From contig VANL01000039.1 of assembly GCA_006352455.1 (NCBI GenBank), positions 1 to 64,000 of the forward strand: a stretch of 64,000 nt of DNA. Direction: 5' to 3'. The notes under the pieces were generated by a model. That model was not told the origin of the DNA, made no database searches, and saw only the letters and a list, made by a program, of their open reading frames with translations. The stretch comes from Brachionus sp. 'Tiscar' (taxonomy: Eukaryota; Rotifera; Eurotatoria; Ploima; Brachionidae). Numbering within the stretch: position 1 is the stretch's first letter; each line of letters starts with the position of its first letter. Below, in pieces: positions 14,201-26,594 of this stretch. Made by a program: the position numbers and the translations under genes.

Positions 14201-16364
14201 GATATTAATTAAGCATTCCGTCTTTATTCTAATGGAACGATGTTGCCATATCTATTTATTAGTATCTGTACAATGTTTTCTTTGATTAATTTTCTAAACC
14301 AAATTCATATCAAACTTAATAAATAATTAATATATATTTTTGAAGATAAATCAATAAAAATGCCGAATATCAATATCTATTTTGGAATAATAATTCCAAA
14401 TAAGCTTCAATAAAAAAGTGAATGAAAAACTTAAATTAAAATTTAACTCAATAAAAGTTGATTTTGAAATTTATTCACTAAATTTTTTTTGAATAAAAGA
14501 AATTTTAATTTATTGAAAATTAATATAACAATATGTAAAAATATTAAAAATGAATTTAAAATTCTATACCTGAAATAGCATTTCTATGAAAATTTTATCA
14601 ATGAAACAAAATATTATCGCATATAAACATTTTGTTTTACTTATAACCTGTCAAACGCAAATTTGAATTAATTAATCGTTATTATTTTTATATTTATTTA
14701 TTCAGGTCTCATTGGCAATAATATATTAAAAAAATACAGTATTGTTTTTCCATTAAGATTTAATTTACAGTTTTAAGAAATTTTTTATAGTTTAAAGGGT
14801 TTTTCTAAGATTCAAAAAAGGGCCTAGCCTAACGTAATTTTTTGAAATTTCATGTAAAATAAAATATTTTTATTACTAAAAACGCATAACAAATTTGATA
14901 ATTTTAAATCAAAATTAAGTCTGCCAAAAATGTGCCGGCAATTATAAATAACGTTGGAGATTATTCATTTTATAGAAAAGTAAAAACCATTTAAAATTTT
15001 ATTCAGAAAATAAAATTTATTGTTAATTTCAGTTTCATAAGAATTTACTATTTTACTTCGTATTCTAAACAATATATGAGAAGTTTTTTAAGACTATATG
15101 AGCATAGAGTAAGATTTTTTTGCCCATTTTCTTATTCCTTTTATAATAGAATATTTCTTTTCTCAAAGGACATCGTAACAATTGTTCCAGAAATATATTT
15201 TTATGTGATAATTTTACTAATCGAATTCAATTCAATTTTAAATTTCTTTGGACCTATAAACCGTTCTAGTAAAAATTCTACAAATTGTTTGAAATTTGAA
15301 ATATATGCCTAAAACATTGCCAAAACTTTTTGAATAAGAAGCTGATTAATTGAGAAATTTTAATTAATTATTTGCAAAAAAATCCATATAGAGAATAGAA
15401 GCTTTAAACAACACTTTTCTACCATAAATTAATAAAATAAAGATTTTACTTGATGGAAGAATTGGATATTAAAAACCAAAAATATTATCAATCTGGATAC
15501 CATTAAAATAATTGCACTTAAAAATTTTAATTCAAATTTTTTTTTGAATTATTAAAAATTTACAAAATAAAATCTGTGAAAAAAAGCCTTTTTTAAGTTT
15601 TAAACTCTTTTTCGTTTTAAAGATTTGAACTTCTCTACTTAATTAATAAGAGCAGGATTTAAAAAAAAATATATAAAATAAAATTTTGGATTATTTTTAA
15701 AAAAATCGAATATCATATCATGTAAAAATGATGTTTTTGTTATTTGATCTTCTAGGCTATATTGATTTAATCAATAAATGTTTAGCAATTGATTTTAGAT
15801 CTTTCGATATAATTAATTGAATTTTAATATGTTTTTAGTAGCATTTGATAGCAACCTCAGTCGATATTTTTTCTGTAATGTAATATTTTATATTCTCTTG
15901 GTTTAAATTCTAAAATTTACATATAAATATTTGATTTTTTCAAAGCAACATTAAACCAAGCAAAAGTATTTGATATTCAACTGATAAATTACGAGCTATT
16001 TATTATTAACCAAAATATGTGTATTATCTTCTATTTTCTTTCTTACTATTATAGACATGAATTGCTTCGAAAATAAATTAAAATCAAATAATTCAAATAT
16101 TATAAAACATATAAAAAATAATTGTTTCTGTCAAAATAATTTTTCAACGAAAACTCAAACCTTAATAAATAATATCAATAATAAACTTATGTTCATATGA
16201 AAAAAAATTGAATTAAATGCGATTAGCAATTGACTCGTGAATTTCAAATAAGAACTAACGAATTTCCTTTAATTTTAAATAATGATCTGATTTTATCCAA
16301 AAACAAAACAAAATAATTACGAAATTATTTTTTCGTTTTAACCTGTAAAAACTGATTAAATATT
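11274..16364. other. Intergenic, no gene seen
   Basis: The stretch is A+T-rich. A 78-codon open frame at 15076-15312 has no recognisable domain, is mostly Phe, Ile, Tyr and Asn, and looks like chance. I found no RNA gene or clear repeat here. Confidence 0.4.
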
Positions 16365-16555
16365 ATTTTTTATATTTTAATCAAAAATTAAAAAAATAAT
16401 CTATTATAATTATTCGGTAATAATAACTTGACAAAAGGACTAACAAAAATTTTCTTAAATAAATGAATACGGTAAATTTATAAATTTATTCTAATGTTTT
16501 TTTATTTAAATTAGCTAAATTTTCTTTCTGGTATAAAATCAAAATTTTAAAACTT
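16365..16555. repeat. Direct repeat, copy 1 (191 bp)
   Basis: This block recurs at 16648-16838 with a constant offset of 283 bases. By eye it is base-for-base identical over 191 bp, including a 7-base T run and the unusual TATTCGGTAATAATAACTTG. It is non-coding. The flanks diverge at once, although ATCTAAGGATTA also follows both copies at different distances. Confidence 0.9.
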
Positions 16556-16647
16556 TTTTACTTTATTTTGAGAATCTAAGGATTAAATTAGCAGCTTTTA
16601 TTGTCATTTTGCTTAAATAATCAAAGAATAATTCTGCTATTCTGCTA

Positions 16648-16838
16648 ATTTTTTATATTTTAATCAAAAATTAAAAAAATAATCTATTATAATTATTCGG
16701 TAATAATAACTTGACAAAAGGACTAACAAAAATTTTCTTAAATAAATGAATACGGTAAATTTATAAATTTATTCTAATGTTTTTTTATTTAAATTAGCTA
16801 AATTTTCTTTCTGGTATAAAATCAAAATTTTAAAACTT
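16648..16838. repeat. Direct repeat, copy 2 (191 bp)
   Basis: This is the second copy of the block at 16365-16555, in the same orientation and separated from it by 92 bp. Complete identity in non-coding A+T-rich DNA suggests a very recent tandem-type duplication, or two haplotypes joined in assembly. No terminal inverted repeats or target duplication mark it as a transposon. Confidence 0.9.
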
Positions 16839-18681
16839 ATAAATTTTCATGACTCATCAATAATTGTAAACTTAAAATTAAATTAGAAATCTAAGGATTA
16901 TTTTATTTATCCACCTAAAATTTAATAACAATTGATTAAAAAATAATTTTAATAATTAATTTACTCATTTGAAATTAAATTTAGCATTTATTTGATGAAG
17001 CATTTTGAAAAAATTGACCTAAATGAAAAATAATATCTACAGCTCACGTTATTTTTTAGTTCAATTAATGTAAAAAATTGTTTCTCATTCTGTTAAATTT
17101 AATTTCTTTGGGCCATCACTGATTTTTCTATTCCGAATGGATTGAAAGAAGTTTATTCATTTAGCCAGTGTTTGTTTATAATTTTCGTATAGATCAACAA
17201 TTTGTAATTTAAATTTAATTATTTTTGTCGATTTAAGCAGAATTAAGTGACCTATAAACCGAATAACTTAATTTATAAAATCAGTCTAAATTAAGCTTAA
17301 CATAATACCAAATATGAGAGAATATCTGTTGTATCCTGACTTAAAATCCTTAATTTGCATTCTTTATCGAATAATTTGAATTCAGAGCTAGTCCAGTGTT
17401 TCTAAAGTCTAGAAATTTTGATTGATTTGTTTCTTCTAAATTAAGCCGAAAATTTCAATTGCATACTTGAGTTGGACACTTGTTTGCGTGAATAAGAAAA
17501 AAATGAACTTCTTAAATGAAGAATTCATTCGAAAAATTCTAAGTGATATTAAGAATTTAAGCCAAGTAATTTAAAAAAACCAATTGATTCAATCAAGAGT
17601 TTTGATTGTTAATTTTAAATTGTAGATTAATTCATCGATTAAAATTTAATCAAAAAAATATATTTAGAAAATTAATAATTCATTAAGTTAAAATGATTTT
17701 ATCATTCACATAATTCGCACAAGCTACCAGGTTTTTGGATATTTTTGTTATTTTAACGCACTCATTTATTCAGGATTAATTTCAACTGTTTATTTTTATT
17801 AGAGTAAAAAAGCAAACCCAAAGATCGCTAATTTATATTATCGATTTTTCCAAATTCAATTAATGAAACTAGGTAAATTTAACTGATCGAATTTATACAA
17901 TTATTATCTTGGTTATTTTGAATGGGATTTGCTGACCAAATATTAAAGAATTTGAAATTTGTTTCTTTTCTAAGAAAAAAAATTGATTGATCTGTGAATT
18001 TAAATTAAAATATTGGATTTTTTAATGAAGAGATAGCTAAAGATATTGATTTTATGATATTTATAGTTAATTTATTGATACTTTTGAAAAGATAAACTTA
18101 TGCTAAACCAGAACGGATAAATTTGGGATAACATAGAAATCTATTCAATTAAGCTATATGTTTAAAGAATAAATAAATATTTTTCACTTATCACCATATG
18201 AGATGAAAAAAAAAGTTTTGAAATATTTGTATTAGTTTACTTTTTTAAAATGAGTAAAACATGAAAAATTCTGTAAAAGCCATAGCACCAATTCATTATC
18301 AATTGGTTTGAAATTAAATTTTTTATATGTCTAAATATTTATTGATTTAAAAAAATAAATAAAATTACCGAGAAAATAGTTTTAAATGTTAAAATTTTAA
18401 AATTCTAAAAAATTTTACTAAATTTTTTTTTAAAACCAATAAATTATTAATTGAATATTTGGTAAATTTCTTTTAAATTTTGTGTTGTTCTTTCAAAGTC
18501 AGTGTCGGCCACTGGGTAATCAAAAATCGTATTTACACTCTTGTTGACCGGATGGCAAAAAAATTTCAAGAAAATATAAAATAGTCTTTGTAAAAGTATA
18601 TTACTTTTGTTAGATTTTAGATTGTTGTTTAAAATAATAAAAAAAAATATATATAATAATAATAATAATAATAAGAATAAG
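16839..18681. other. Intergenic, no gene seen
   Basis: This is A+T-rich sequence downstream of the SLC34 gene. An 86-codon minus-strand frame at 18447-18707 starts with a poly-Leu run that is only the translation of the AAT microsatellite. It overlaps the SLC34 read-on tail in another frame, so I treat it as spurious. Confidence 0.4.
18653..18675. repeat. AAT trinucleotide microsatellite
   Basis: About seven AAT units lie just beyond the second stop codon of the SLC34 frame, in its presumed 3' untranslated region. Confidence 0.75.
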
Positions 18682-20439
18682 CTACAGCAAGCAAGCTTGG
18701 CAAACATCGTGTTTTGAATTATATTTGTTTTCCAGAGAGAACTGTGATATATTTTTGAATCTCCATAATTTGATATTTTCTATTAGAGAATCCCAAAAAC
18801 TGAGTGATCGCATCTATCTAGGTAACCAAGCAAAATTTTTAAATTTTTTAGGCATTCTATTTGGAATTAATTTTAGTAGAATTAATACAACCAAATAACA
18901 AAAAGCTAATAAAGCAATTGGAAAAATCAAAATTGCCAAACCAATCCAATATGGTATTAATGCAAAAGCGAACACAATTAATGGAACAATAAAATAAACC
19001 AATGATGCATAAATGTAAACTAGCCAGTGAAATTCAAAAATTAAATTGCCAAATTTTTGTGCCAAAGTTTTGGGAATTCTTAAAAACGGGATCGGATACC
19101 AAATAAATGTGCCAAAAAAATTGAAAAATGTGTAAACAAAAGCAATTTGCAGTGATTTCTTAAAATTAATGCCAGGCTGAGTAAAAGCACTTAAAATTCC
19201 GGTGATTGTAGTTCCAACATTTGAGCCCAAAGTAATCACATAAGCTCTATGAAGACTAACTATTCCTTTGCCACATAAAGGTACCAGAGTTGCTGTAATA
19301 ATATCTAAACTTTGAACAATTAAAGTCAATGCAAGAGAAAACATGAAAAGTAACAGACTATTGAATACTTTCAATTGACTTGGAAGAGATGCATTCATCA
19401 TTTTACGGATACTCTGAGCAACAGAGCCTTCTATTAGTTGACTAAAAGTTTTCACAATTCCAAATAAACACGTCAAATGAACAGTCAATGAGAAAACTAT
19501 CCAAAATAGACCAGTTCCTCCGTCTCCAATTGATTTTATCATTGGCATACACAAATAAACACATTCATTACATAATCCAGAATTGTTTCGGTGTTGATTT
19601 TCAATATCACAGCAACGTAAAGCTATTTGGGTTGTATTAGAATCCTTGTTCAAAGTTTTTATTTGATTTTGGTCCAATAGTATAAATAAATCAACGACTG
19701 GATTAAGGATAGATGTTAAAAAATTCACATGTTTTATGTACTCACTGTTATTAGGAATCAATTCAGTTATGTTTTCGGCTAGAAAAGACAATAAATTGAA
19801 ACAAATTTCTAATGGTAAAAGTACCACAGTGGTCAGAATATTGAATAAGTCATTAATTGCAGCTGCGCTAAACGCTCTTTTGAATTCAATAGGATTTCCA
19901 GAAAGAGTCAATGCTATGAATATATTGGTCAAGCATGTACCGATATTTGAGCCCATAATTATGGGAACTGCACTTTTTACTGTAGGAATTATTCCAGCAC
20001 CAACCATTGTAACAACTATAGAAGTTGTAGCTGTTGCATTTTGCATTATAGCTGTAGTTAAGATTCCTATTGCCAACGAACCAAGTGGATTTTTTAGTAA
20101 AAAATCGACTGCTTCGCCCATCTTAAGGGCATAAGGGGATATAAGTGTAAATCCAATAGTTAAAAAGCTGAGAGATAGCAAAAATATATACAAAAGAAAA
20201 ATTAGTATTAAAAGCTTAAAAATAAAAAGGAAAATATTTTTGAATTTTTCTTTCTTGCAACTATTCCATGTAAATTCTGAGCTATTATTATGCAATTGAG
20301 TTTTTAAATCAAGATTATTTTTTGTCAAATTTTTTATTGAATTTTCAGCTTTTATGCCAATTTGATCCCGGCTGTTTCCATTCTTTATAGCTATCGAATG
20401 CGGTGATATTTCATCCGGACAAAATACAAGATTATCCAT
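18682..20439 (-). CDS. SLC34: Sodium/phosphate cotransporter SLC34 (NaPi-II), in-frame TAG before conserved C-terminus
   Basis: This is a sodium-driven phosphate carrier of the plasma membrane. One intronless frame of 541 codons runs from ATG 20439 to TAG 18814-18816. Both inverted SLC34 repeats are present. Repeat 1 has SIVVTMVGAGI, IIMGSNIGT near residues 140-168 and an AAAINDLFN segment near 192-200. Repeat 2 has GKGIVSLHRAYVITLGSNVGT near 390-410. A Cys-rich, Asn-glycosylation-rich loop lies between them (about 255-300). The QSSS motif of each repeat is altered, to QNAT at 133-136 and QSLD at 376-379. After the TAG the same frame stays open for 43 codons to 18682 and reads MRSLSFWDSLI.., matching the vertebrate segment LPLWMRSLKPWD, then ends CQACLL. 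The TAG falls where relatives have Trp. It may be read-through, a nonsense allele or a sequence error. Lack of introns, unlike its neighbours, could mean a retrocopy. Confidence 0.9.
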
Positions 20440-22456
20440 TTTTTCATTCGCAAATAATTATTAGAAATATTTCAGCGCAAAATTTTTGGTACTGTGGACT
20501 AGTTCCACCGTTTTTTATCTAAAAATAAAATTCATTTTACTCGGTTAGAAAACATTTTGTATTTTTTATTAAGTTAATGGGATAAAATAAGACAAATAGG
20601 AAATATTCTAATAATTGCAAAAGGATTTTGAACTATCTTTTTTAAGAATAATAATTTGTACTAAAAATGAATTATAAAGGAGTGATTGGCACAAATCTAT
20701 TTAAAAAATTTTTCAAATACCTAAAAATAAGGTCATATCGAAATTGATAATTTAAAAAAATCATATCTTCACTTTAAATTTAGGATGGAATATATTTTTC
20801 AAGAAAAATTTTATTTTTAACTATTGATGATAAAATCTAAATTTAAAAAGCACCAACATCAAATCGGATATTTTATTTTAAAAGATTTTATTTTTTATTT
20901 TTATTATTTGAATATTTTTAAGTCAATATTTAAACTTATCACAAAAATTTTTAGTGCTTTATTCAAAAATATAAAATGTTGCTAAAATAGACATCGTTTT
21001 CTTAAAATTAAAAATAAAATTATTCTAATTAAAATGGAAAGGATCTTTTTCATTTCAAATTTTTCTAACATATTTTATAAAATTATACATTATATATTAT
21101 TATTTAATTTTAGTAAAATTTCTCACTATATTTCAAATTTTGATAAGCCCTAATATATTTGAATTTTTTATGGTCGATTATATACTTTGGATCCGACAAA
21201 TACCTAGTTGGCTGTTTGTAAAGACCAAGTGAATTTGTGGATATGAGCGATATTGATTCATTTTTTAATCAAGAACGTGACTATCTTGACAACAAATGAT
21301 ACGTTTCTTTATCAACAAATTGTTCCTACTTTATAAATGTTAAATGCTGTGTCAGAAAATATCCTGGATCTTAGATCTAACAGAATCTGTTTTTATTTTT
21401 ACTGCTGGATGAACTTCAATCAAGCTTATCAGCTGTCATAGTTTGCCTCACAACACGCTCAATGAACTCTAGAACCAGCGCAAAATGCTCAACTACTACT
21501 ACTACTTCTTCATCACTTTCTAAGATTAAACAATGCTATGCTTTTTTTAATTTAAGAAATGCAATCTACTACGCATTTAATAATTTTTGAGCATGCTTGA
21601 AATTTTGAAATTTGATTAAAATATTTTAATCTAGTTTAAATAGTTAATAATGCAATTTTATCAAATAATAACTTGTCTAAAAATTCATTATTTGTATTTT
21701 AATAAAAATAAAATTTTTGCTAAAACATATATTTTTGAATATTTGAATGAACAAAAATAATTTATAAAATAAATGTTCTTATGAACGAAATATTACTCGT
21801 TGTTTGCATTTTTGAAAACTTGGAACTGTAAATATTCGAAAATTTTCTTCAGAAAATAAAGACTTTAGCATGGTTTATTATATTCGTATTCTCTAATTAA
21901 TGTTTATCTTAAAAAAAAAATAAAAAAATTTAAATTTTTGAAAAGAAATGATCACTAAATTTGTATTAAAAGTACTCAATCAATTAAATTTTATGCTAGA
22001 CATTTATTTCATATTCTTTAACATCTAATTTTGCTTTATAAAACTTGCATAAAAAAATTGTTTAAAAAATTTTAATTGTATATTTTACAAATTATGATTG
22101 AAACATTTGTTTTTAATTGAAATTTAAACTTGAAATATATTTTTAATAAGAGTATATTGTTAGTTAAAGCTCATTTAACGCTTCTATTCAAATGCAAAGA
22201 ATGATTAGCGAAAATTAGATTTTTTTAAAATTGTACAATCAAATTTTCTATTTTTTTTTTTAAATTAAATCTGAATTTTAAGATTAATAATACATTTAGT
22301 GAACTAAAGACATAGTTTTGCTCTCTCAAACACAAATCAAATTCATATTTTTGCTAGATTAAAATACTCATGTTTCTAAATACTTAGCTTAGAGATTTGA
22401 TCCAAAATTAAAACACTTTAAATTTTGAATTTTAGTCAACAACTTCTTTCCAAATC
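20440..22456. other. Intergenic with a composition island at about 21180-21510
   Basis: There is no confident gene. At 21180-21510 the base composition is more balanced and several frames on both strands stay open for 20-40 codons. One is a minus-strand stretch reading EFIERVVRQTMTADKLD before a stop, and another a plus-strand ATG frame reading MSDIDSFFNQERDYLDNK. No family is recognisable. It may be a degraded gene or transposon remnant. Confidence 0.35.
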
Positions 22457-25056
22457 ATGTCTATTGACCTGGGTGAATTTGCAGGAAACGATCAAACAAG
22501 CACTAACATCTTCATAGAACAATATAGTCAATTTGTTCAATGTTTAAATGAAAAGTAATCTATTTTCAATCTTTTAAATTGCTGTTGTTTTAAATTTATT
22601 AAATTTTATTTAATTTTAGAAAAGACGAGCTTTTTAATCATCAAGAAACGCTTACTAATACATATCAAGCTCAAAAAGCAACTCTATTAACTCAAATAGA
22701 TGGTTCTACACAAAAAAAAGTTTCTCAAGTAGAATTAAAATACAAAAATTTTTACGTTAAATTTTTTTTTATTTAATAAAATAGCTTGATATCCTTTACC
22801 ACAGAATTTATGAGAAATTAGAAGCTGGAATTCATGAAGTCAATTTGCGCAAACAAGAATTGGAAGCACAAATTCAACAATATGAGAATTTTGAAAAATT
22901 GCTTGAAGCTTCCAAAAATAAAAATCAGAATTTTGATGAATTTACAGAGGACGATGCTCTAATGATTAACGATTATCAGGATGGTGAGCTAAATGAGACT
23001 ATTGTAAATTTGTCTGATAATGAAAAACGAATCAAAATGGAAGAACATAGGGAAACAATCGAACTATTAATCAACGAATATTTAGTAGTAGATAATTTAT
23101 TGGAAGAAATTTCCAATGGCAATTTGAAAATAAACGAATTAAATATAGATGAAGTTGAAATTTCAATCGACGATCTTGTCTCACCAAGTCACTCCATTTG
23201 TTCTCTTGACTTGGTCGACTATACTCAATTCAAAATGGAAACTGAACTGAGCGATAACTTTTCATTTAAGAAAAATTCCAAATGTCACATTACATTGTCA
23301 TTTCCGGAAAAAACCGAATTAAGAAATGCCGAGGACTCAAAAAATCTTCATAAATACCTCAAAATAGAAATATTTGATTCTCACAAAAATCCGGTTGCTT
23401 TTGAATTAAAGGAAAAAGTAAATCCTGGCATTCACTTTATTCGTGTGTACTTTATTCCGCTATCTAAAGGGATTTTCAAGCTTCATGTTCAATTTAAAAA
23501 TAATGAAATTCCAAATAGTCCATTCCACTTTGTAGTAATAGATGAGTCTCTTCAACAATCGTCTCTTTCTATGTCGAACAGTAGTCTAGCTGGTTCTAGT
23601 GGTTCAGGAACAAATTTTGCTAATGATGGATATTTGGTGCATAATGATGGATCAATTAATCCAACACTATTTGGACCCCCAGTGAAACGCTGTGAATTGG
23701 CTCAGAACAATGCGCAAAAGCCATCTTGTCTTCCATCTCTAAATGCTGGACGTGGACGTCTATTAAAAATAAACCGAAACAATCAGACAAATGATTCTTT
23801 ATTTTGTAAAAAATTAGTAACTGAAAATCCGATTTGTGTTTCCTCACCGTTCAAAAGAAAAAGTCCCGAAATCATCATTGATTCAAATAATAATCAATTT
23901 TTAAATGAAGAGCTAATGGACACAGAAGATAGCAACGGGTCTGGTAAACTGCCAAAATTGACACAAATTTCTCTATCAAATAATCAACGGCTGTCTAATT
24001 CAGTTAATTCAAAGAGTTTTTCTAGGATGAACATATTGAGCAGTTATCTAAGAAGATTTTTGAATGGTTCAAACAGATTGACTTTTGATCAAATTCCTCC
24101 ATTAAAAGCTCAATTTCAAAGAAAATTCAGTAATCTAAGTTATCCAATCGGTTTGCGTTCATGTAGTTTGAGAAATTGGCTGATTGTGTGTGACAATGGA
24201 ACAAATTCAATAAAAATATTCGAAAAATCAACTGGTGAATTGATAAAACAAATAGAAGAAGACAATATAGTCAAGCTGCGTAGACCGTCAGCTGTGCTTT
24301 TATGTGAAAGAAGATCCGAAATGTATGTGAAAGATGATAAAGAAATTTTCGTATTTGATTTAGAAGAGGATTGCAAAATGGTAAGAAAATTTGGAAACGG
24401 AATTTTGAGTAAACCGTATGGATTAGCTTATGACGAACAAGAGAATATTGTTTGTGTCGATGCTAATCTGCATAATCCTTTAATTCACATATTTGATAAA
24501 GACTCAGGTATGCTCATTAAATCTAAGCCGTATCATCCGTCAATGAAATTGTACGCCAATTCACATGTACTAAATCAGCGATTTGGTCAAAATGGAACTT
24601 TAGCCCAACGAATGCAAGCATTCGATAAAACCAAGGTTCGTTTCATTTGCAGTAATAGAAACTCCATTTATGCCAGTGATTTGGGAAGAAGCATAATTTA
24701 TAAAACAAGTCTAGATGGTCACATTGAATTTGCTTTTGGCTTTCATGGAAAGCGAAAAGGCGAGTTTTTTGAACCATCGGGTATATTTGTTGATGAAGAT
24801 GGACAAGCTATACTCATCGGGGATAGCAAAAATGATAGACTTCAAGTATATGCTTAAAAAAATTTTTTTTTAGGATAGAATTTTTATTTTAATTTCATAG
24901 GTTTATGATCATAATGGAAGATATAGATGTGAAATTGTGTTCTTGGGTGAGAAATGTGTTCGTCCAAGCGACATATACATTGACCACGAAGGATATCTAT
25001 ATGTTTCTTGTTTTATTCAACATTGCGTAAAAAAATACAAGCTCATTACCGATTAA
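22457..25056 (+). CDS. TRIM-NHL-like protein: coiled coil, filamin repeat, NHL propeller
   Basis: Exons 22457-22554, 22620-22728, 22785-24845 and 24901-25056 join to an 807-residue protein. Residues 1-130 or so are Gln/Glu/Leu-rich and look like the coiled coil that follows B-boxes in TRIM proteins. Around 210-300 is a filamin/ABP280 repeat, with KNSKCHITLSFPE and PGIHFIRVYFIPLSKG, ending NEIPNSPFHFVV. A Ser/Asn-rich linker follows. From about 490 to the end lie degenerate NHL blades, such as YPIGLRS, LSKPYGLAYDEQENIVCVDA, FFEPSGIFVDEDGQAILIGD and VRPSDIYIDHEGYLYVSCF. This order matches TRIM71/LIN-41, Wech and TRIM2/3, whose NHL propellers bind RNA or proteins. No RING or B-box is seen. An in-frame stop directly precedes the first exon, so this ATG is likely unless upstream exons splice in. 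The gene could be a RING-less member like Brat. Confidence 0.88.
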
Positions 25057-26594
25057 GCCGGTTTAAAGATTAATTTTTCTTTGTTATGAATATTTTGTTG
25101 ATTTTCTAATGAAATAATTTCGATTTTTTGTAAGTGAAAATTTAATTTTCCTTTTTTTCTCTTATGACCTTTAAATAAAAAAAAATTATCCGTACTTTTT
25201 TAAGATTTAAATAAAATCGAATTGTAAATTAAGTTATTGAAATTTATTCATTTTTCTCGTACCTTGAAACAATAATCATTAGATGATTGTTTGATTTTTT
25301 TTTAAAACAATTAAATGAAAACTGATTTTTTTATTTTATTTTTTTGAAAAAATATAAAATCTAATTAAAGCTTTTTAACCCAGAAGTGAATTTCATTGAA
25401 AATTTATTGAGTTGGCTCGATAAAGAAATTTCAAAAAAAGAGACGATTTCCTTCAGCTCATCCAAAGTCATTATAAAACATTATTTGTATCCATTTAGCC
25501 TTTTTCTATGATTTTACATTGAGACAGAAATTTTTTCTAGCTTTTTTTTGAGATTTTGTTAATCTTGTTTTTCGAATAGCATACTTCCATTCGAGTTTTA
25601 TTTCTAATAATCTTCGTCTGACTAGAGAATCTGATGCTTTACTGCTATTTGACAATTTCCAGTTATAAGCTAAATTTAGGATAGTGAAGCTCTATATTTT
25701 TTTTTCAAAAGAACTAATTGCCGACAAAAAATATATAATTATACTCAATCTTCGAATTTATAATTTTAATTAATTAAAAGATCAATTTTTAATTATAATT
25801 TTTACTAATAGTTCTCTAATCTTTAACATACCTCAATAGTTGAACCAGGGCATCGCCCCGAATCCGCTAATTTTTTTAAATAAAAATTGAATAAACCAAA
25901 AACTATTAAAAGTACAAAAAAGAAACAAGGCAAAAATAAAAAAATATTACCAAAAAACTAAAAAATATCTTATTAATTAAAAAAGTCACCCTAACAAACT
26001 AATCATAACGTATAAAAAAAAAAACTAATATAGATTTAATTATTTTCAATTTCTTATAGTGTTATTTTTTAGAAAAATAACAATAAATGATCGTCTATTT
26101 GAACAATATACAATAGTAGATATAGATATAATTTATCTTAATATTCAAAACCCAAATGTGTGAAAAAAAGTAAAATGTTCATACATATACTTTGATAAAT
26201 AACTTTAATATCTAAATAGAGTGCTTTTAAAATTGTCTTTATTTATATTTATAAATAAATTTTTACAACTTAAAGAATAAAATTAATCTAAAAAACATCA
26301 TAAAAAGATATTAAAAGAACATTAAAAAGAAAAAAAATATTCAAATTCAATAAATCTTAATGAAATTTAAACAATCAAAAATTTAAAATAAATATTTTGA
26401 TTATCAGTAAAGCAAAAAATTGAATTGTTGTAAATTCTATTAAGAAAAAAATACATTTTCAAATTAAATAATCTTCTATAATAAAAAGATTAATTGAAAC
26501 CAAATTAAGTTAGAATCATTTTTTTTTAATGATTATTTTTCAAATAAAATAAAATCTAATTTTTCTTTTTTTAATTTTTATCAAAAAAATAAAA
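25057..26594. other. Intergenic, no gene seen
   Basis: This is the 3' flank of the NHL gene. A G+C-rich patch at about 25845-25875, with core GGGCATCGCCCC, is unlike its surroundings and is discussed among the findings. The rest is A+T-rich and featureless. Confidence 0.4.
25174..25179 (+). terminator. AATAAA polyadenylation signal of the NHL gene
   Basis: AATAAA lies about 120 bases after the stop codon of the NHL-repeat gene and is followed by an A run. The position fits a short 3' untranslated region. In DNA this A+T-rich such hexamers are common, so the call is tentative. Confidence 0.4.

Noticed and set aside
15076..15312. 78-codon plus-strand open frame
   Set aside because: Composition is that of random A+T-rich DNA, with no motif, no splice context and no neighbouring exon.
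18447..18707. 86-codon minus-strand frame with a Leu-rich, signal-peptide-like start
   Set aside because: The Leu run is the translated AAT microsatellite, and the frame overlaps the SLC34 tail that has real similarity.
19736..20134. 132-codon plus-strand frame
   Set aside because: Antisense shadow of the SLC34 coding sequence.
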